DNA of 64,000 nucleotides, from the NCBI RefSeq assembly GCF_014839805.1, contig NC_051126.1:7944609-8008608 (forward strand), written 5' to 3'. A program made the translations under genes and the position numbers. Origin of the DNA: Manduca sexta. Taxonomy: Eukaryota > Arthropoda > Insecta > Lepidoptera > Sphingidae. Shown here piece by piece: positions 45,477 through 55,969 of this stretch. Each line of letters begins with the position of its first letter. Position 1 is the stretch's first letter. The notes below the pieces were generated by a model. That model was not told the origin of the DNA and did no database searches. It saw only the letters and a list, made by a program, of their open reading frames with translations.

Positions 45477-47410
45477 ACTTGTGCACATTGACTTCAATCG
45501 AAATATAATTTTTTCTTTATCTATACAAAATAAACCCTTCGAAGTTTATTTTAGTGAATAAAACACGATTATTGATAGAGAATAAATGTTCAACGGCAAT
45601 TCGAGATGTAGAATTTGTTCAATTACTTTTGTGGCTGATTGTGCCTACGCGAATAATTCATCGATAATAATTGTAATAATAATCGATATTAATCATCAAT
45701 TTTTAACATGACCCAACCTCAAAAATGTTACTTTGAAAGCTATCATAGGGTATATTTCTAAATTATTTTTTTTGACAAGGTGCGGTTCCTACTAATGATT
45801 ATAAAATAAAGAATACAAAAAAATCTATAAAGGGTAGAGGCAAAGAGCATTATATTGGGGACTTGGGGACAAGTTGAAAAATTGTTCAGACGTAAGCAGT
45901 AAATTACAATTCAAAAATCTACCACAATTGACAACATTAAATTTTTTCTATATACTCAAATATTTATATTTTATGAAAGTAGACCTAAAATTATGAGACC
46001 CATATTTTTTCTTTTTCAAAACTCAGATATTTTCATTCATGATGTTCACTTTGAATTTTGTTTTATTCTAAAACGACGTAAGCACCAAATGACGTCATAT
46101 ATACAGCTCAAGACGTAATGACCTTTGCTTTGCAGTAAAAAAGAAGTGAAGTGACAGTTTTTTTTTGTTTCTCTCTTTGAAAGTGACAGCTATGACGGAC
46201 CTATTGTAATCAATGATTAAAGAGTATAGAGGATGGGTAATATGGTCACGTGACATGCGGCACATTTAATGCATAAAATGGCGCCGACTCCGCCCCTTAC
46301 AATAGTGATATGCTAGTACCGAAAATTTTGTATCGACATCGAAGAATTAAAAGAGAGACAAACAAGCCCAAAAAGATCAAATACGAAAAGGGTTAGGTTC
46401 TACCATAATATAAATATAACAAACCATAATATAAACAAACAAACTGAAACTGATTTATAAGTAACAATTGTTAAAGAAAGCAGTACCCGTTGTGACAAAC
46501 ATCCAGTTGTGTTTGATCTATATTTGTATGTTGCATTATTCCTTGCTAAAAATTTAAGTTACAGATTAACATATTTACTTAATACATGATAAATGGAATA
46601 AGATAGCGTAGTCAGCAATTATTTGGTTGGTTTTATTTTATTTTATTATTATGCTCTTTGATCGAGAAACATAACCATGTTTCAGCAAACTAAAATCAAT
46701 GAGCGTAAAGATGGTGGTTAAGATAATCAATTATAATAATTATTTGCAATAACAACAATATGATTATGTATCTATTTCCGTGCATGCAAAGGTTGCTCGA
46801 AACATAAGACCGCCAATTGTAAAATATATCTTACATTTCCAACTTTATGTTGTTTCTTTTATGTTTATCTATTCTTTTATGTAACAATTCTAATTTTATT
46901 CATAGCAATATATTAAAGTAATATTACTATTAGGTGAAGTATAATAATCATTACTATTTTACTTATCGGGAATATTGTCGGAAAACAGTTATCTTTACTC
47001 GCGTTAATTAAACGTGTGGTTTATGCATATCTTCTCAAAATGTAAAGAAATATGTATTTGGTGTAGGATTCCAATCACGTCGCTCAATATTCTCAATTCA
47101 TTTTGCCTTGGTTTTTAAATGGATAATACAATATTGATGTGTGCTCTAACATTCTTTCAAAGACAAAAACCGTAACTGATAAACGGGCGTCTGTTAAAAT
47201 ATCGATATCAATAATTTCTAAACAAATCCACCCACCCATCCCTAAGCTCGTGTGTAAACAAACATAATGATTTTAATGTGTATAAATCACGCCTAAAAGG
47301 GTCCAAAGCTTAACAAACCAGATCCACATATTATTTTTAATTGATAAAACAAATCCAAAAAGTAAATATACAAAGATATTTGCTAATTTTCGGTAAAAAA
47401 CAGTTACTAA
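45477..47410. other. Intergenic DNA, no exon supported
   Basis: This interval should hold the rest of the THAP gene if that gene is intact, but I could not find a following exon completing the zinc finger. It contains a perfect CRE octamer TGACGTCA at 46090-46097. Confidence 0.4.
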
Positions 47411-47411
47411 C

Positions 47412-47482
47412 CTATGAAAAGATATTTCGGGGTCTTTCTTGCGTGAATTCGATTTGCATCCTTTCACACAACACTGAGTCAT
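47412..47482 (-). CDS. First coding exon of a THAP-type zinc-finger protein (partial)
   Basis: The minus-strand ATG at 47482 opens MTQCCVKGCKSNSRKKDPEI and then SFHR, after which a good donor AG|GTTAGT lies at 47411-47406. Met-x-x-CCV-x-GC-xN followed by x(n)-ISFHR is the start of the THAP domain (C2CH zinc finger, sequence-specific DNA binding). In these proteins the next residues are usually FP, and an exon break here is plausible. The remaining C and H ligands and the AVPTIF-like end are not found downstream. The gene may be a domesticated or P-element-like transposase, a cellular THAP factor, or a remnant. It is divergent from the inositol monophosphatase, about 1.1 kb away. Confidence 0.62.
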
Positions 47483-48540
47483 TTTCGAAACTTAACAAAT
47501 ACACTAATAAACACACTGAACAATTGAGAATATGATTATATTACTTTAAATTCAATATTTATGAAGATTTGTTTACATCGTCTGACACTACATGTACTTG
47601 CTGACTGGGCTGCAATAAATGGCGTTTCTGCCGCAAGGCGGTCCCAGTGTGTTGAAGTAAACGAAATAGTGCCATATTCGAAGAAAGCAATTTATTTATT
47701 TTTGTCTTTTTTTGTTGCGTTCCAAATAAGCTTTGAGTAAAAGAGATAGACATATATATTGTCAATTCTGCGTCGATTTCCCTAACATAAATATAACTTA
47801 TTCATATAGCTAACTTTTGAGGCCTGTCCTCTTTATATTTAGTCATTGGGTGGACCAAGGAACAACTTCATTCAACCGTATATATGACGTCATCAAGCAT
47901 TTTTCGGTTTTTAATTTTTTTCTTCGAAATTAAGTATCAACAAAATTTAACAAATACATAATCAAACTCGGAGTCGAAAAATTTAGAAACGGTATTTTTG
48001 TTTTTGACACTTTTACATTTTGAAATATAAATAGCGCGTGCGTGCCGAGAGGGTATGGCATGAAATTAGCAGTTGTAAACGGAGAGAAGTGTGCTGAGTT
48101 GAAAAATTTAATATAGTACCTATAATGATTTCTTATATTTACGCGAATGTAATTGAATATAGGTGACTGGTGTACAGTTGATGTAATTGCAATATATTAA
48201 TGTCAACTATAATAAAGCGGAAGTATTTTTCTTGTATCCTTCAATGTCCTACCCTAATAGCTTTTGGCACCGTTTTTAAAATTTACCCACATGCTATCGT
48301 GGCGTCACTATAATTTGACGCTTTTAGAGGAACACTTTTCCAAACAATTGGTTCTTAGCTCTAGCCAAGACCCTTAAAAAATTAAACATTGATATGACGT
48401 CACTCGAGCCTTCGCCTTAAATCAAATTAAAAAAAAATGACGCCACTCGTCAGTGTCAATGTCAAATTCATATGTCAAGTTGAGTAATTGCATTATTGGT
48501 AATTTTCTGATTTGGTGACATTTTTCTGCGAAAAGGGTGT
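47483..48540 (+). promoter_or_regulatory. Upstream region between THAP exon and inositol monophosphatase, with CRE sites
   Basis: About 1 kb separates two divergent starts. It carries perfect CRE octamers TGACGTCA at 47885-47892 and 48395-48402 and a near match TGACGCCA at 48438-48445. These could bind CREB/ATF-type factors. No TATA box or initiator is secure. Confidence 0.35.
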
Positions 48541-49470
48541 ATGTTTTATATCGGCCATCGGTATTATCGTATTCTATCATTTAGACAAAAAAGTATTATT
48601 TGCTCTAGTAAGACGTCACTTGCGTTATTCCGTTATTATTCATTTACAATGAGCGATAAACTTGACGAATACTTCGAGGTTGCGGTCTCATTAGTTAAAA
48701 CCTGTGGAAACCTTATAATAGAGCATATAAATGGCTGCAAAGTTTTTGAAGTTAAGTCTTGTGACATCGATTTTGTGACGGAAATAGACAAGAAGGTTGA
48801 AGAAACACTGATTGGAGGCCTCTCTAAGAATTTCCCAACTCACAAATTTATTGGAGAAGAATCCGTAGCAAGTGGCGCTAAGTGCGAACTAACAGATGAC
48901 CCGACATGGATTATAGACCCAGTTGACGGCACAATGAATTTTGTTCATGGCTTTCCTCATAGTTGTATTTCTGTTGGCCTTACTATTAACAAAGAGTCCG
49001 TTCTTGGAATCATCTATAATCCTATCCTACAGCAATTGTTTACAGCAAAGAAAGGTCAAGGGGCATTCTTAAACGGCAGACAAATCAGTGTGTCTCAGGT
49101 TAAAGAGCTCCATAATGCTTTAGTAACATTTGAAGCAGGCACCAGCCGTGATGAAGAGAAGAGTCATGTAGTGTTTGAGAATTTTAAAAGAATCATAAGC
49201 AAAGGTCATGGTGTCAGATCATTGGGCTCTGCTGCATTGAATATGGCAATGGTAGCACAGGGAGGAGCAGATGCTAATTTTGAATTTGGAATCCATGCAT
49301 GGGATACTGCTGCTGGGGATATTCTTGTTAGAGAAGCTGGTGGAGTTGTTATTGATCCTGCTGGTGGACCCTTTGACATACTGGCACGAAGAGTTCTCTG
49401 CGCATCTACACCTGAACTGGCACAGGAGATTGCAAATACTATAGCACAGTATTATCCTGAGAGGGATTAA
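48541..49470 (+). CDS. Inositol monophosphatase (IMPase), single exon, complete
   Basis: The enzyme hydrolyses myo-inositol monophosphates to inositol with Mg2+ and is the lithium-sensitive step of phosphoinositide recycling. From the ATG at 48649 the protein is 273 residues, the usual family length (270-280). Metal ligands fall at the family positions: Glu70 in GEES, Asp90 and Asp93 in WIIDPVDGTMNFVHGFP (signature 1), and Asp219 in WDTAAGDILVREAGG (signature 2). The first in-frame ATG at 48541 adds 36 residues with no acidic residue and several Arg/Lys, like a mitochondrial presequence. Its context (TGTATG) is weak whereas ACAATGA at 48649 is good, so the short form probably dominates. No introns are seen. 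It converges with the peroxidase gene. AATAAA at 49742 is a candidate polyadenylation signal. Confidence 0.95.
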   Translation: MFYIGHRYYRILSFRQKSIICSSKTSLALFRYYSFTMSDKLDEYFEVAVSLVKTCGNLIIEHINGCKVFEVKSCDIDFVTEIDKKVEETLIGGLSKNFPTHKFIGEESVASGAKCELTDDPTWIIDPVDGTMNFVHGFPHSCISVGLTINKESVLGIIYNPILQQLFTAKKGQGAFLNGRQISVSQVKELHNALVTFEAGTSRDEEKSHVVFENFKRIISKGHGVRSLGSAALNMAMVAQGGADANFEFGIHAWDTAAGDILVREAGGVVIDPAGGPFDILARRVLCASTPELAQEIANTIAQYYPERD

Positions 49471-50801
49471 AACTTAGCTGAATTTATTTAAGTATATTTT
49501 TGTTTTGTGAATGTCAAATATCATTGCATTATATATTTTAGCAAATTTTATTTTTATTGTGTAATTATTTATTGTAAAATGTGTTGAGTTAATGTGCCAG
49601 TGGAATAGTTATAAATTATTGCCATAGGTACAAATGAATCTGAAAACTTTTTATATTAAAAATCTACATTATCACTGACAATCTCTAATATTTTAAAGTG
49701 GCAAGAGTTAGTCTATAAAAAATATGTACCTTATATTCAAAATAAATAGCATGAAATTTTAGTAAAAGTCCTTGTTTAAAATTTAAAGATATTTATTATC
49801 ATCTGAAACATTATTACAGAAAACTAGTACAAAGTATAAACAATACTTATAATCAATATATATTGTAAATACCTATTGGGTTTTAAAAATAAATCTTGAT
49901 TTTTATGTAAGTACTCATATTTATTATTTTATTATGTACTTAAAACTATAATTTTGACAGGAAATGTGCAATATTTTAATTTTCGGTGGTTTGTTTCATT
50001 ATGAGGGATATAATATTAATATTGATTAAATCATAAATTAATACATAATAATATGATCCAACATTTATTATAGTGATATTGTTAACTAAATTTAAGCTTT
50101 TAGTAAATACTTCTTATGTAACCATACATAAATAAATTATGTGTAATTTAAAATATTAAATTAATTATACTTAAAAAAACAGTCATAAGTTATGTCTATC
50201 AAAAATCAAGTCATTATGTCAGAAAAATAAAACTTGTAATTTGTCTTTACTAATTATTATACTTATTAAGTGTTATTGTCTTTAACCCACTAAAATGTAA
50301 TTTTGTGGAGATTTGTTATAAATCAGTCACATATGTAATTTGGTACATTACTTTAACTATGCAAATTGTTGTGTCAGAGATCATTTATGTTATTAAAGAT
50401 TATTTAAATTATGACATAATTTTTTATTTGCAACTGATAAGCTCAGAAAATTATGTATTTTTTTTCAAATGGTTAATATTACTAATAACTGTCATGTCAT
50501 GGTTAGTGGCATGTTATTGTTGTACTATGTAGACATAGTTATATACCATGTAGACATGTTATATACGTCAATTGATATTGATCATCATATTGATAGATCA
50601 ATATGATGATCAATATGATGATCAATATCAATTGATGTATATAACATTATAAATCAGTAAAAAATAAAATTGTCAGTTATCAATATATTGTCATTGTAAT
50701 GAGATTTTTGCTTCCAACAATTCACAAAATGGAGCATATACAAAATACTGTTAGTTTGTAAATGTAGGTTAGTTTGAATCCAATTTTGAAAGATTTACAA
50801 T
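49471..50801. other. Spacer between convergent genes, with a 39-bp inverted repeat
   Basis: The 3' regions of the inositol monophosphatase (+) and the peroxidase (-) share this AT-rich 1.3 kb. Several AATAAA hexamers occur (for example 49742) but I cannot say which are used. A near-perfect hairpin sits at 50556-50647, listed separately. Confidence 0.5.
50556..50647. repeat. Long inverted repeat (39-bp arms, 14-base loop)
   Basis: Arms at 50556-50594 and 50609-50647 are complementary with one mismatch (C at 50566 faces T at 50637). The loop repeats part of the arm motif GATCAATATGATG. It may be a terminal remnant of a MITE, a structured RNA in either 3' region, or a recently expanded palindrome. 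No protein frame runs across it. Confidence 0.9.
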
Positions 50802-50958
50802 TTAAGATTTCCCTGGTCGGCGTCTTCTAAAACCATTCAAATTTATTGGTCGAGGTATTTCTTCTAATGCGTGTGGATCGGTTTTAACCATGGGCATCTT
50901 GTGTGGTAATATCTCTGGTAGATCTGCATTTTCTTCATACACCGCCCAAAGGGTTGGA
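50802..50958 (-). CDS. Peroxidase last exon
   Basis: Acceptor CTTTTTTCAG, then [19 protein letters not shown] and onward to a basic end [10 protein letters not shown] and TAA. The conserved look of this short exon after the low-complexity tail suggests the tail is genuinely translated to this end. Confidence 0.88.
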
Positions 50959-53900
50959 CTGAAAAAAGATGTGTATATGATAAGATGGAAAAGACAAATA
51001 TAATATAGAGTCAAAAAAATCCCTATTTACGTATACGGCCATCAAAGCTGTCTATCGATTAGAAAGCCCGTAGTTGCAATGAGACAGATATTCCCCCAAA
51101 GATAGAATAAGGCCCCCTGACCTTACTACGTATTAAAAGAAAAATTTCTTACCTATTTTCGCTGGGTATAACTTGAAATGCCACAGAAGGTGTTTTTGCT
51201 GAACTAACAGGTTTTTTCGTTTTGATGCGCTGCCTATTAGTATTTTTCGATTTGGATTCAACATCATCTAAAGCCGCTAATTTGTTTACTGAGGACCTTT
51301 CTTCTATATTTATGTTAGGAACTTTTGGTTTGTGTACAGGTACTTTAATGTCCGTTTTCATGTTAGTGTCGGATTTTGCGGTTTCTACAGTTTTATTGTC
51401 AGAATATTTATGTAAAACATTTCGAACATAATAATATTTTACGTTGTTTTTTGAGTAATTAGGTATAATTTCATCATCGTTACGTCTTGTTGGTCTGTGT
51501 AAAGGGTACGGTTTAGTAGCCGTTTCGTATAGATAGAAAGTCGATAGTTTAATATTATTACCGTCTTCATATTTGTCTGTTTTGATACCGTCAGTTGTAA
51601 AGTCTTTGTTTAATGATTCATGTCGTTTTTTATTTATGTCAGTTTTGTCTAGTGTAAGGTCAGTTGAGTCAATATTTAAGTCGGTGATCTTAGGTTGGGT
51701 GTCTTCTTTCGTAGTCTTTTTATCATTGGTTTTGTCATTTTTTTGTCCTTTATAACTTCCTACGTATCCAAATGTCACTAATTTGTACAAATTACTGTCT
51801 GTTGTAGAACTAAAAGCAATGTCAGACTTGTCAATAGTTTTAGAATTTGTTGTAGTTTTGTCAGTTGCGTCATTAGACCGCGCAGAATAATAGAGGATAT
51901 CTTTGACAGTAGTAGGTCTACTTTGGTAGTCATTCTCATTGTCATTATTGTCGCGTTTTTTATAATAGTAAGGTTTGTTAGGTCTTCTATATGTGTCGTC
52001 ATAAGTCTGATAAGTCACTTTAACTACATCTCTGTCGTGGGTTTTTCTTGTTGTTTGTCTCCATGATTCTGTCGGTCTTGGGACATAATTGATCAAGTAA
52101 GTGTATTTGTTAGTATTTTCAGTAACTGTAATAACTGGTCTGTTGTAGGGTCTTTTATGGTGTACATTGTTTATTACTACGGATTGAACGCTTTGTGTGT
52201 CATCGTCGTCATATTCATAGTCGTCATATTTATTCGGTCTATTTTGTCGCGGGTTGATAATGTCAGGGTCATCGTAACGTCGGCTTTTGTTTTTAAAGTC
52301 CAGTTTATCATCAATTAGTACAGTCTTGTTAGTATTTGTCACGTGTTTTTCAGATAAAGTCGTGTTGTCATTAGTCAAGTCATCGTCAGCGTCATTTGTT
52401 GTATTTTGTTTTGAAGTCTTGTCAGAAGTCTTAGTCGTGTTAATTTTACTAGGTGCCCGTATAATTTGAGCATCTTTATTAATACCCTTGTGAGGTTTTT
52501 TGGTGGTGTTCGGTCTTTTTGTCGTCGTGGTTGGTTTAGTACGTTTTGGTTTTTCAGTGCTTGTAGTAGGTGAATCCTCATCGTCAGCAGTTCTAATATT
52601 ATTAGAGTCAGAGTCAATTTCTATCCAGGGAGATAGGTCAAAATTGTTAAGTAAACCGTTCAGACAAGATATTCTGTTGTTGTCGGGATTTGCGGGTGAC
52701 AAGAAAACAAAAGGTTGAATGGTGTCAATTGTGTCTAAAGTGCGGCAAAGAACTTGAGCGAAAGATATCCTTCGAATTTGCTGTAATTGTGCAGGAGTGA
52801 ACGACGAGTCAAATCCGCCATTTTCATACCTAAAACAAACGCATTTAAATTATTATTTTATAATTTTATGTCCAATATTCTTCATATGATACTAACCAAA
52901 ACCGATCGCCTTTACGTAAATTGGAAAATTGTTGTGCTATGATGCACGCAAATGTTGGCCCCACTAATCCACCGACTACTGGTCTTTCTGCCATCCCTCC
53001 CGTGAATAAATCAATGTCATCGACATGTCTGTAAAATAAATTACATCATTGCTTTTAGTTTATGTTTCTTTATAATGATATTTTGATAGATTTATTACTA
53101 TTGCAATTCATTTTTACTATTGCTTAGTGAGCTAAGTTATGTACAATCACCTATATATGAGTTGCAATTTCTTAGCTGCTCGCTCAGGCATTACTCTGAA
53201 AAGGTCTTCAAAATCTTCAATAACCGACAATCCACATGGCTCTCTCCAAGTAGTGTACGACGGTACGCCATGATCTCTGCCTCTCTGAATGTTAATTGCA
53301 GCCAAATCCATCCCAAAATCTATTTGTGGAGTTTGAAATAAGTGGTTCGTGAGTTCGTCTGTGATGAATTCATCGCGGTGTTGGATCGGTTGGTTCACCA
53401 TGCCTAACAGAAGTCTGTCTACTGCTCCTATGCTCCAGATATTTGATGGATTTGTAAGCTCATCGTGAAGGGAGACATCTGTAATTAAGAAAGTAAAGTA
53501 GAAGGACGTCAGTTACCAAAAAGCCGTTATTTTTTTTATCAGTAAATATAAAAGTTGTAGTGTTATAAATTACTTACTGTTGGTCATTGGCCTGTGGAAG
53601 CTATCGAATCGAACCATCGATGATTGAACTAAGCTGTGGCCGAATCGAAAAGCTGCAGAGCCAAATGAGCTAGCCGGACTGGGGTTGATTTTTGGATTGT
53701 ATTCTTTAAAGTATCCTTTGGATAGAAGATCTAGGTCGAAGAGACGAATGACTTCGGAACCTGATAAAAAGGGGATAGTGTTATTTATTATAAAATATAA
53801 TTAAATTTAGCTTATTCTAGGCTGTGTTGAGATTTTTATTTTAGGTTTTTTTATGAAGAATCATGAAAAAATATTTTTCATAAGTAACGGCTTACCTAAA

Positions 53901-55969
53901 ACGATTGGTAAAAATTCTCTATAGGTGATGTGCTGTAGCATAGCTCCGACGATCTTTCGCGTTTCTTGATAAATCTTTTCATCGCTCCAGTGTGGGTTTA
54001 AATGAGCCAGTTCTTGAGCCATTCTGTTGATAATACGTTGCAAATGATATCACACTCTTTTCTCACTATTCGGGCCGCAATAAAATTATTTTTGGAGAAA
54101 TAAATTAAGGTACCTTATTTAGTTTCTTAAAAGACTCTACCTTCCAAGAAAAGTTACGACAAAATCGGTTTAAAAGCGCTTCAAACATTAGTCAGAAGTC
54201 GAGATAAACAAACAAAAATACTTCAAACATTAATATCTACTGTAAGCTTGTAAAGAGACCATTGATAAGATACTTTAATCTTACTTTTTTATTTTAAATG
54301 ATCCTAAATATAATAACTGTAAATTCACCTGTTGTGTTGTCGTAACCAAACTATATGTGCGGCAACAAGTCCAGGATGTTCGTTAACCCTCGCGTCTCCA
54401 GACTTGAAGCAGTCAGTGGAGACCGCCCCTCCGCGACACAGCTCGTCTTTACGCTCAGGCGGGAGTAGTGGACGACGTTGCTGGACCCGGCCGTATTGGA
54501 GCATTCCTTCATAGCAAATCATCAAATGAATAATAGAAAATGTTATAAGGAATATATTATGTAGGTGTTACTACTGAGATAGTTAAAAATTAAAGATTTT
54601 ATTCCTTTTGGACTATGTAAATTGTCGTCATGTAAAGTGGGATCGTTTGACGTAGTAACTTTAAAAATAAACAGAAATCAATATGGTGGAAGACAGAAAT
54701 CAGAAATTACTAACCATTTCTAAAAAGTCTTAGATTGTCGGATTGCCTCGCGGAACTTCCATACAAAGGTGAACCGTCGATATACGCAGAGACTTGGTTC
54801 AGTTGCTCTCGCCAGCCGAGCGCGCAGTCGTCGCGAGGCGCCGGGGAAGATCTTATAAAGTCCAGGCATCTGATACCACGAGGTCCGTAGAACGGGTCTG
54901 ATGGTGGTACTGGGATGGGAAAGCATTCTGGATGCTGTGGAAGGAATAAAGAATTGATTATGTCTTTCAGTCAATAAAATATTTAATGACAGTTTTATCT
55001 TGATCTTGATAACGATAGAAATGAAATTAAATTTTATAGAATAACTTTTTATTTAGTAACTACAATAATTGTAGGTATTTTTAAATATTTATTATTACTT
55101 TTTCGTAACGATGTTATAGTTAATTGCTATAAGCATCAATGATACGAATTGAATTGCCGGAACAATTGTGTTAACAAGTGTTCTAGTAAGAAAACACTAA
55201 CCATAAATTCTCTTGGGATAAAATCACGTCCGCCATCTTTGCAACATCGCGGCACCGATCCATTGAACCCCCTTGATTGTGAAGATGATGTAACATCGTG
55301 GTCCAAGAACTGGCCCCACTGCATCAACAAGTGGGTTATCCCTAGATTCTCAACATTCTCGCTCTGGTGGATTAGCGAGCTGATCTCCCGCGCTGAAGGG
55401 AGCCTCATGCCTGTGACTGATCGCCGTGGAGCCTGTAGGTCGTCTGAGTATGAGGGAGGGATAAATCGTTGAACAGGGGTCATAGTTGAGCCCCATCGTG
55501 GACGGTGAAGGTTGTTGCAAGTGCCGTCGTGGGTGCGGTATCTGAAGATAATAAGGTCGTTTTTGTTTTATATAAAAGTAAATTATAATGAAGTCATCCG
55601 ATAGTATAGCAGTAGATAGTAGCGGCTAGGAATACCTATTGCTTTTTCCATGTCTCTACCAATTAAATTAGTCTTAGAGTTGACTAGTTCTGATCATATT
55701 GTAGAGAAAAAAGTTCATAGAGAAAATAGTCTAAGAAATTTAATTATATTTAGGCATGTAACACGTAAAATGAAGTCAAAAAAAACTTATTATTGTAATG
55801 ACTATAAAACACTATTATATTATACTAATACTATGTTTACCTTTTGGACGCTGGTGGACATTTAGGAGCACCGCGCAGGGGGCAGTGCTGCATCAGAGGC
55901 GACTGCCTTAGAGCACTGGCCGCTGGAAACTGTGCCTCCTCTGTTCGACTTTCCACGCCGCCATTTTCG
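50802..55969 (-). CDS. Animal haem peroxidase (chorion-peroxidase/peroxinectin-like), N-terminus not found
   Basis: Exons (minus, in order): 55969-55841, 55541-55202, 54934-54715, 54506-54329, 54023-53896, 53760-53578, 53478-53151, 53028-52897, 52829-51153, 50958-50802. Phases join and all junctions are GT-AG, giving about 1,156 residues. Extracellular enzymes of this family use H2O2 for oxidation, including cross-linking of chorion or cuticle proteins and immune roles. Seen: WGQFLDHD (fragment residues 118-125) with distal His and Ca/haem Asp, [21 protein letters not shown] with catalytic Arg, FRFGHS with proximal His (about 373), and [14 protein letters not shown]. After about residue 605 comes a ~500-residue low-complexity tail. 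The signal peptide and start must lie upstream (above 55970). The exact insect orthologue was not determined. Confidence 0.93.
51153..52829 (-). CDS. Peroxidase exon with end of catalytic domain and long disordered tail
   Basis: The 1,677-bp exon begins with [20 protein letters not shown], and the peroxidase fold finishes near [14 protein letters not shown] (about 52690-52620). The rest (~480 residues) is rich in Thr, Asp, Lys, Asn and Ser, with runs such as [15 protein letters not shown] and YEYDDDD. No cysteines or membrane segment stand out. The open frame over more than 1.4 kb, the AC-rich coding strand and the in-phase donor AATAG|GTAAGA argue it is coding. Family members usually end shortly after the catalytic domain, so this is an unusual extension. 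Confidence 0.9.

Noticed and set aside
47559..47765. 68-codon minus-strand frame upstream of the THAP exon
   Set aside because: No domain or conserved start context; probably leader or intergenic DNA.
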